Assembly: GCF_016097555.1 (NCBI RefSeq)
Contig: NC_054713.1
Location: 40,850,793 to 40,914,792 of the forward strand
Source of the DNA: Gigantopelta aegis
Taxonomy: Eukaryota > Mollusca > Gastropoda > Neomphalida > Peltospiridae
Length of the DNA: 64,000 nucleotides
Direction: 5' to 3'
The notes below the pieces were generated by a model. It ran no database searches, had not been told where the DNA came from, and saw only the letters and a program-made list of their open reading frames with translations. Positions 11,108 through 21,285 of the stretch are shown in pieces; positions within the stretch are counted from its first letter, which is position 1, and each line of letters begins with the position of its first letter. Position numbers and translations under genes: made by a program.

Positions 11108-14100
11108 AAATGAAAAACTTAGCTATAGTTCATGTACTTACACTTGGATCCAATAATATTTCCAATCGAGTCGCAACACACGGCTTTTGTAGTGCCATTT
11201 ACTGAAAGAAAAACAATTATAAAATTTAATAAACAAACAAGCAAACAAACCACCCAACCAAGAAACAAACCAAACAATTAGCCAATTAACCATTCAACGA
11301 AAGAAATCACACAAGAAAAATTAAAAAAGTAAATAAAAAGTTAAAAAGAAGAAGATAAAAAAAATCTTCTTTTTTTTAAATTGTGTACATATAAATATAA
11401 TAAATGAATAAAATAAATAAACAAAATAAAATAAATACTAATTAAAACAAAATATATAAACAACATAAAATAAATACTAATTAAAACAAAATATATAAAC
11501 AAAATAAAATAAATACTAATTAAAACAAAATATATAAACAACATAAAATAAATTACTCACGGAAGAAAGTTCCTGTGCATCATTAAAATTTCAGTAAGAC
11601 GTATATTTTTAAAATTTAAAAATATTGTGTTTTACTTAGAAGTACTATTTATCTGTTAAAAGTAGAGTGATCTTCTCCTGTCTTCTGAACCTGACGTACG
11701 GTATACACAATGCTTGGTGCGCCGTCGATGACGATGTAACAGAATAGCGTATTGAAGTACTGTCATGGTCGTACTTTGTGATCACCTACTTGGATGCATA
11801 CAGTTCATCCACTGACTGGCCTTAATTCAGGGATGTATTGGGATGTTAAACTTGGAATTTTCAAATGATTCCATATGTTTACCCCCTTGATGTTGACGAT
11901 TTGTTAACGTGACGTCACGTGTCGACTCCCTAAACATGGAAGATCCGTAGTATCCCTAAACTGTCGAGAACATCTCCGCACACAGTGCATAGTTTTCTGA
12001 CGAACACCAATCAACACCAAAATTACCAGCAACAACGTTTGTGCCATTCTAACCTCAGTGACAGTCATACCCATCGTTCGAAGAAGTTAATTTTCGTGGA
12101 GGTGTGGCATCACACTGACGACGATCAAATACCAACAAAAGTATTTTTCTGAGTGATGAGAATCCATACAATAGTCCAATGATAAGAAAAATGTTGTTAA
12201 ACAGGAGCATCAGACCAAGAATGCTAGTGATGCAACTTGTGATCACAAAGCATGAATAGCTCGTTCAACTGACAGGACACCGCTTGAGTGATGAGAATCC
12301 ATACAATAGTCCAATGATAAGAAAAATGACGTTAAACAGGAGCATCAGACCAAGAATGCTAGTGATGCAACTTGTGATCACAAAGCATGAATAGCTCGTT
12401 CAACTGACAGGACACCGCTTGAGTGATGAGAATCCATACAATAGTCCAATGATAAGAAAAATGTTGTTAAACAGGAGCATCAGACCAAGAATGCTAGTGA
12501 TGCAACTTGTGATCACAAAGCATGAATAGCTCGTTCAACTGACAGGACACCGCTTGAATATTGAAGGGAGTGGTTACACGTTCATTTACTGAAATTTTTA
12601 TGACCAGATTCCAGGTATATTATATACTATATGCAATCATTTGGTGCACAGGAACATTTTTCCGCGAGTATATATGCGACACAAGCATATTAAGCGAGCA
12701 CTCAACCAACTGGGCTAAATCCCGCCCCGGACCAAAAACGGAGTACTACAAGAAAAGCTTTCAATTCTGGAAGAGTTTACACAAAGATGTTTGAAAAAAG
12801 TACTAGTTTAACTATATTTAAGAAACAAAATATACTCTTCAAAGAAAGTAGGGGAACCTGAAATATTAATGTTATACGTTTTGACCACAGACATCCTAGC
12901 AAAGAACGTTCAGGTCTGTTTATCAACACACCAAAACACATTACATAGTTTGCACATGCGTCACGCAGTTGCCCCGTACACGTGCGTGGGGTGTCATTCT
13001 CGATTTTGACTATGTCCAGGAATGTCCATTAATCACTGTGGAACATTATTTCTGTCAATCTTTTTCATTCTGTTGATCATACAATTGTTATTGTTTTGTT
13101 TTTAGTCATTTTTATTGTTTGAATTTGCGATTTACTGTTTAAAAAACGTCAACTTTCAAATTTCACTTCTGACCCTAATCTTCCTTCAAGATCTTTTGTG
13201 GTCATAAAACCTACTGTAATACTGAATTACCGGTTGTAATGTTTGCCCAATTAATTCACTATTATCATATAACCATTCCCCACAGCTAATATACTTTACA
13301 ATTTTGGCAATATAAACCGGACATCCATGGAACCAAATATTTGTCCGGCTCATAGAGATGTACGGTTTCCAGGTGTTTGCATTGATATAAAAACTTTTGT
13401 TGTACTCTGTCACCGACCTCGGTGAAGTTGTGGTTAAACCTTCGGACATAAAGCTGGTAGGTACAGGGTTCGCAGATCGGTACGGGCTCTCACCCAGAGC
13501 AAGTTTTAACGACTCAATGGGTAGGTGTAAGACCACTACACCCTCCTATCTCTCACTAACCACTACCAACTAACCACTAACTCGCTGTCCTGGACTGACA
13601 GCCCAGATAGTTGAGGTGTGTACCCAAGACAACGTGCTTGAACATTAAATGGATATAAGCAGGAAAATGAATTGAAATGAAATGTACTTTGTCGTTTGTT
13701 ACCGCTGGTACCTATTCATGTTCAGCTTTAAGTTGTATCAAACAGAAAATAATCCAATAAATAACCTTTAGAATATTTTAATGTGTGCTTAAATACTTTT
13801 AAAACTTTTAAAAGGACATTCCTGAGTTTGCTGCAGTTTTAATTATTGACTAACGATTGTAATTACATATTAACTATATTTTTCTGCATAAACAATTAGT
13901 GGCTGTATATTAAAAGTGTTTCTGATCGTTCTATTATGTGTATTAGGTTAAATTTCATTTTATTTGTTAAAATGTTTTTTTTGTCGTACGTACGAAATTA
14001 TTTGAAGACAAACTCTAATTTCGGCTTCTTGCAAATATTAAGATGACCAGAAACACATTGAATATACAGACACTGATATTCTAAACAATAAAATATATTT

Positions 14101-16611
14101 AATATGTAAGTTTAATCGTAGAAATATGTTATTAGTTGGAAACATCTTACAATGCACCAAACTCAGGAATGTCCCTTTAATGATTTTAAGTTTATCAGCG
14201 AGTGATTATTCGACGTTTAGCTGCACGTTCCATGTTGAAAAATCGATATGGCAATGAAAAGCTGCTGACATCCTATTTATTCCGCAACGGCAATATTACT
14301 TTTGCCTACTCTTTATATTGCGAAATAAACGGTTTTAAAGTCACATTCAAACAATAGGAAGACGGAGATTAAATTCATTGTTGTTTTGTCGATCGTTGAA
14401 GCAAACTATAAACATGTTTGCGAAGAATATCAAAGCTGCCACGATGTCATCTGTAATTACTAAATTGTTATTTGCCAAATGTACCAAGTCCCTTGTAACA
14501 GAGTCGGCCCAGGAAGTAGAAAATCCTATTTTGGTGTGTACCGGTAAGCCGAACAATAAATGTCCCGGGAAGTAGAAGGGTCTAATTGATTTGCATGTTC
14601 TTCATTGCTGTATGAGCCTTTTTTTCTTTAACAACGAAATGAGGAAGCGTATTCCCATTGGCATGATTTTGCAAGTAAGGTTTTGATTGGTCGAATGAAA
14701 GGTCAACTGGACATGAGCTCCAACGGACTGCTGTTAGATCCACATATAATAGTGGAGCTAATTTTAATTAGATTGCTTTTATATGCACCATCCCACAGAC
14801 AGGATAGTACATTTTGTTACACCAGTTGTAGAGCACTTGCTGGAACGAGAAATATCCCAATGGGTCCACCGACGGGGATCGATCCTAGATCGACCGCGCA
14901 TCAAGCGAACGCTTTACCACTGGGCTAGGTCCCGCCCCTGTCGGTGTCCAAATACCGCATTCCCAGTCTTTGATAACAGTTCATCAGAATAAACTGGGGA
15001 CCCCGGATCATAACTTAATATAATTGCGTGGTTAACATGGTGTAATGATGATGATGATGATGATGATGGTGGTGATGATAATTTTTCATAATAATAAATA
15101 ATGATGAATGACGAATATGATGATGATGATGATGATCATCATCATCATCATGGCAATGATGGTGTTTGTAAATATGATGATGGTGATGACAAGAATGATT
15201 ATGATATTGATGACGATGAAGATGATGTTATGGATGATGCTGATGACGACATGGATGATGATGTTATTGATGAAGACGAAGATGATAAGGATGATAAAGA
15301 TGATGATGATGATGATGACTGTGATGATGATCGCGATGATGATGTAAACATACCCGAGACTCCCGCACAGTCTTCATTGAATCTTCCATCGCCATCATTA
15401 TCTGAATGAGAAAAAAAAAAGATTATATTCAAAATGACGTCCTTCGTTATATAAAAAGTAACAGATTTATTTGAAGAACTGGGATGGGGCTGTTACATTT
15501 ACGGGCGTTCCTAAGGAGCCGGACCCAAGAGCAATTTCATGACCACAGACGTCGAAAGATTTCAGCAAACAGTGAGGCCAATAGTATATTACCACACCAC
15601 CATCCCCCAACCCCCAAACCCCACCCCTCGTTTTGCTTTCGACACCCATGCCCATCTACACTACTTCTCTATAAGTATTTAGAAGAATTTGTGCACATAC
15701 AAATAAGGCTCGGCATATATCTCAGTGGTGAAATTCTAGCTTACGGTACATTGACCCATTATTTTTCCCCAATCCAACCAGCAAAATTATCAAGATAAAA
15801 CTTTAAAATAAACAAAAAAGAATGGATAAAATGGCAAATTATTGAAATACCGGAGATTTTTCAAGATCATTCTTTGCTTTGCGAACTACGTACCAGCCGG
15901 TTGTAAGTTCATACAACATGTCTCTTCGTCAATCCGTCCATCACAGTCATTGTCGAGTCCATCACCCGGTACATTAGTGGGAGCTTCACATGACTGCAAA
16001 ACAGAACATATTAATTTTTCAAACGATTGTTATGGTATATATGTTTAGTCACACTTTACGATCACTGTATAGTTCCCTTAAGGCGGTATTTAGATCAGAC
16101 GGCAGAATGCAACCTTGATGACGTGCTTGAATAGTTGAATCGAACTCCCTCGATAAACCTATTCTCTGATTGGGTTTTTCCCGTCCCCTATGACTGGTAT
16201 ATCAAAGACCGTGGTATGTGCTGCCCTGTCTGTGGGAAAGTGTATATAACAGATCCTTTTTGCTATTATGGCCAAATGTAGCGGGTTTTGTACGTGTAAG
16301 AATTGTAAAATGGTTGTCATCCAATAGCCAACGACCAACTAGTGAATATGCTCTAAAGATTGTCGTTAAACAAATTGTTATCTTTTAGTATGGTATTGTG
16401 TCAGCGGCCCCACCAGATGCGGCATACTCATACCCAGATCCAGATTCGGTGGGTCTGAGGGAGGGGGGGGGGGGGGGGGGTGTTCGTTCTAAAGCATATT
16501 GGTGTCACATTTAGTAAACTGGGGATATTGTAGATACAGGACTTGGTGATTGCATGGTTATTGGAAATTGATTGCATGGTTATTGGAAATTGTTAGTTTT
16601 CATATATTATT

Positions 16612-16705
<94 letters not shown>

Positions 16706-17939
16706 TGACGATCAAAAGAAAGTATACCAATTATTTTTTCAAAGTATTAAAAACAACACAAAACACAAGTTGATGCAAATATTATATTTTGAAAGTATAA
16801 TAATTTGGCGATAAATAAACACGAGTATACTCAATAAAACCCATAAAATGATAATATTACAGTTCACAACAGCACTAGGGGTGAAATGTGCGATTTCATA
16901 AAGGACCACTCATAACCAAGGTGAATACATTTGACCACAAAGAACATGTTTCAATTGCGTGTATGTCCACCATGTGCAAGTATGCAAGCATGGACCCGAC
17001 GTCGGACAGATTTCCATCAATGACAGTAAGGTCTGTCCGCTGTTGGCCACAGATACCGCCCCAAACCATCACAGATCCACCACCAAACGGTTCAGTCTCC
17101 TGAACACAGCACGGAGCTGTTCTCTCTCCTGCACGTCGGTATATCCGAGTCCTGCCATCAGCTCTGAATAACTGGAACCTGCTCTCGTCAGAAAAGAGTA
17201 CACGTTGCCAGTTCCGATGTTGCCAACGTTGAAACTGACGTGCCCAACGTAAACGTCGAAGTCGATGTTGCCTCGTCAATGTCATCCCTCTGAATGGTCG
17301 ATAGGCCCTGATACCATGCTGTCATAGTCGACGACGTACAGTGTGACGACTGATGACATGTCCAAGGCCAGTCGCTGCAGATGACGTTATAGTGAGGAAT
17401 CTGTTACGTAAGTGTATGATGCGGAGATGGCGGTCCTCGTTGGCTGTTGTGACGCGAGGTCTTCCCCGTCATGGTCTGTCTGCAGTCCGGCCAGTCACCC
17501 TATAACGCTGTATCAACCTGGTGATCGGCAATTTTGTGCAATTCAGGAGTCTTGCCACATGGGCATAACTCGCACCCAACTGCACCATACCAATAGCTCT
17601 CTCGCTCTCTCGCTCTCGCTCTCTCGCTCTCTCGCTCTCTCTCTTCAGCAGTTAGCCTTGCCATGTTCTCTGGTATTTTACTGTTGACTGAGGCATGTTC
17701 TAAGCAATGGTATCCTTTTTTATACCCTTATGTGCACGAGTATCATGTTTCTCGTGCAGTATAAATTTGATGAATAAACTCATTTTGCACGTGCGGCATC
17801 GCCCAAACGCAGCAATGTAGGACTATTCGTCATTGATTGCATTATAACGAACAATACTGGAACCTATTTAACTTTCCATGAACGTGTATTGTGTTTATTT
17901 ATAATAAAAATAATTTGGTATACTTTCTTTTGATCGTCA

Positions 17940-18003
<64 letters not shown>

Positions 18004-18033
18004 CATATATATACATATATATACACACACACA

Positions 18034-18131
<98 letters not shown>

Positions 18132-18695
18132 TGGGTGGCCAGATTGGAGAAAGAAAGTAGAGGTGCGAAGCGTAAATAGTGTTGTGTAAAACAAATGTAC
18201 TTATAGTGTTAGTCGGCATTCAGTGTTTTATTTGTTAGTTACGTTCCGCCATGTTTTGACATCTGTAAAATACGTTGACCAACGTTACTTTGTTATTTAT
18301 ATATGTATGTAAATGCATTATTTTGCGTGGGTCTATTTGCCGAAGCACATATTTCAAATTCATCTGGGTTATATTTTTTTTTTATTTACTTACTTTTACA
18401 ATATACGCAAAATGAATGTACCACATGCGTCGAAGATGCCAACAGCTGGGGTGGGGTAGAATGGGATAAGATGGGTTGGCGTGGGATGAGGTGACTGATA
18501 TATTAATTCGCCTTTCAATTGGGGATGCATAGTCTTCATAGTTTCCAACCAGCTGCATTGCTGCAACCAGCTGCAATGCAGTTTCAAATTTGAACTCTTA
18601 TATATTAATTTCGAAAACTCGAACTCCCTGAAACTCGAACTATTTCTTCGTCACCTTCAAGATCGAGTTATGGCGTCGGACATATGGTTAAGGAC

Positions 18696-18752
<57 letters not shown>

Positions 18753-18819
18753 CCCGCTGTCGCCACTTCATGAGCTACTCTTATCGATTAGCAGCAAGGG
18801 ATCTTTTATATGCACCATC

Positions 18820-18897
<78 letters not shown>

Positions 18898-21219
18898 GAT
18901 CCCTTGCTACTAACAGATAAAGAGTATGTTAAAACAATAAAAGAATTAATAGAACATCTCAAACATCAATATGTTGTACCTGTATATAATAATTTAATTT
19001 TAAAATCGATTCCAATAGAAGAAATACAATTTATAATAAATGACCAGCTGTTTTTGGAAACATTACTGATGGAAATAAGAGGCAAGACAATAATCCAATT
19101 TTCCCTTTTAGGTTAAGACTTGTTTTGAAAAGTAAACAGGGATGTACGGACATGTATTGCATACTCAACCATAAATGCATAATCCCAAAAGCGCAGATAA
19201 AATATAGAAATCAAGGATTTAATTTTGACTTAAGTGATTGGGAACAATACTATGAATTACCTTTCCAAAGCATTAACGATACAACTTTATTATGGTTTCA
19301 GTATCGCATCCGTCATCGGATTTTAGCAACAAACACTTTTCTATATATGATTCATTATGTAGATTCTAATATGTGTATATTCTGTAATAACTTCCCAGAA
19401 ACTCTACAACATCTTTTCTATGAATGCACTCAGGTTAATACTTTATGGAAAGCTCTAGAAGACTGGTTTTTGTCCAGAACAGGAATTGCTGTCCACTTTG
19501 AAATTGAGAAATATATTTATTTCAAAAACTGCAACTATCAAAAGTTTAATAAAGAATGGGCACAATGGCTCAACCTTTTTATATAGTGAAAGAAAGAGAA
19601 AAAACCCATCACACTGAGATAACGATCTACTCAAAGGAAAAACTTTTTGTAATTGCTGTTCCTGTTATTATCATCCGTTTAATTCTGCTTCGTTACTCAC
19701 TATCAACTTTAGGTTTTTCTTCCTCTTCTTCTTCTTCTTCTTCTTTTTCTTATTCTTCTTGTTCTTCTTGTTTTCCTTCTTCTTTTTCTTCTTCTTCTCA
19801 CGTTGTTACCCTTTTTTTCTTTTTCTTTTTTTAAAAGTCTTGGACCATAAGGCGTGCATAAAAGGAAGTACTATTTTATTTTGATTTGTACCTGCATATA
19901 TCAGAATAGAATGTAATGTGAGTGCGTACGTGCGTGCGTGTATGCGTATGTATGTATGTATGTATGTGTGTATGTTTGTATATATGTATGTATGTTTAGA
20001 CATGTATGAATATTAATTTTAAGATAAATTGTAAGGCGGTGTATCAGGGCTCCCAAACCCTGGCACTGTCTAATGGTCTGGGGACAAGAAAAAAAAGAAA
20101 AAAAAAAGAAAGGGTGCAGAGATATGTATGACATTTTAAACTTTCAGTATGTAAAGCCAAAAGGACAGATAAAATATAGTAATGAAGGCTTCTTATTTGA
20201 ACAAACTGACTGGGAACAATATTATGCTTTACCATTTCGATGTGTGAAAGATTCTAGCCTTCGATGCTTTCAGTATAGATTACTGCAAAACATATTAGCT
20301 ACTAATACTTTTCTATACAAGATTCTGATATATGTAACTTCTGTAATAATTTTCCTGTAACAATACATTTATTTTTCGATTGCGATAAGGTACACACTTT
20401 ATGGGAAGCAGTAACAGATTAGATATTTACTCGAACAGGAACTATAATTCATTTTAATAAAATTATTATAATGTTTGGTTTGATAAATAATAATAAAAGC
20501 GATTTTATAAACTGGTTAATAATTAATATAAAATATTATATATACAGTATGAAAATACAAAAGAAATGTTTAAGTACTAACGCTGTGCATGGCATAATGC
20601 AACATAAATTTGAAATTGAAAGGTATATTCTTTTAAAAATACGATGTATTCTTTTAAAAATACGATGTATTTAATAATGAATGGGCAACGTGGCAAACAC
20701 TATTTTATTGAGACTTAAAGATAATCTAGACATGGAAACAGCTTGTTTGGAAACAAAATTCAGACTACATTTTAGAACAAATATAATACTTTTAATTTCA
20801 TCTCTTCCGTATATATTTCTGGTAGATGTGGGTACATCTGTGAATATATGTACATGTATAATATATATGTGTATGCATTTATGTATGTGGGTATCTCTAT
20901 GAATATACTGTCATATATGCGCAATTATGCACGAAGTAACTCGTTTCGTTTCTTTTTTCTTTCTTTTTTTTCTTTTCTTTTTTTCTTCTCTATCTTTCTT
21001 TTCAATTTAGGTCAGTGCCCTAGAGGAGTTTAAAGAATATTTCTTCATACTAGATATGTCTATGTAATTACCTGTATATGTTACTACTAATATATAAATG
21101 CTATGTATTGTCGTAGTGATTTGGGGCCCCAACCCTAACTACGTATTCTTCTGGGACAGTAAAAAAAAAAAAAAAAAAATCGAGTTATCGAAGTTTGACT
21201 GTGTATGTGTATATAGGCC

Positions 21220-21285
<66 letters not shown>

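Noticed and set aside
14347-14575. Overlapping small frames ([17 protein letters not shown]...) as a mitochondrial-type peptide
   Set aside because: Short, with both strands open, no recognised family and no splice context.
15101-15409. Asp-rich 102-residue plus-strand frame
   Set aside because: Translation of a GAT microsatellite antisense to the secreted-protein gene. The real Asp-rich exon is on the other strand at 15354-15401.
15467-15655. Minus-strand frame ending [10 protein letters not shown] as an extra exon of the secreted protein
   Set aside because: No acceptor or donor in a phase that joins exons 3 and 4, whereas those two join each other correctly without it.
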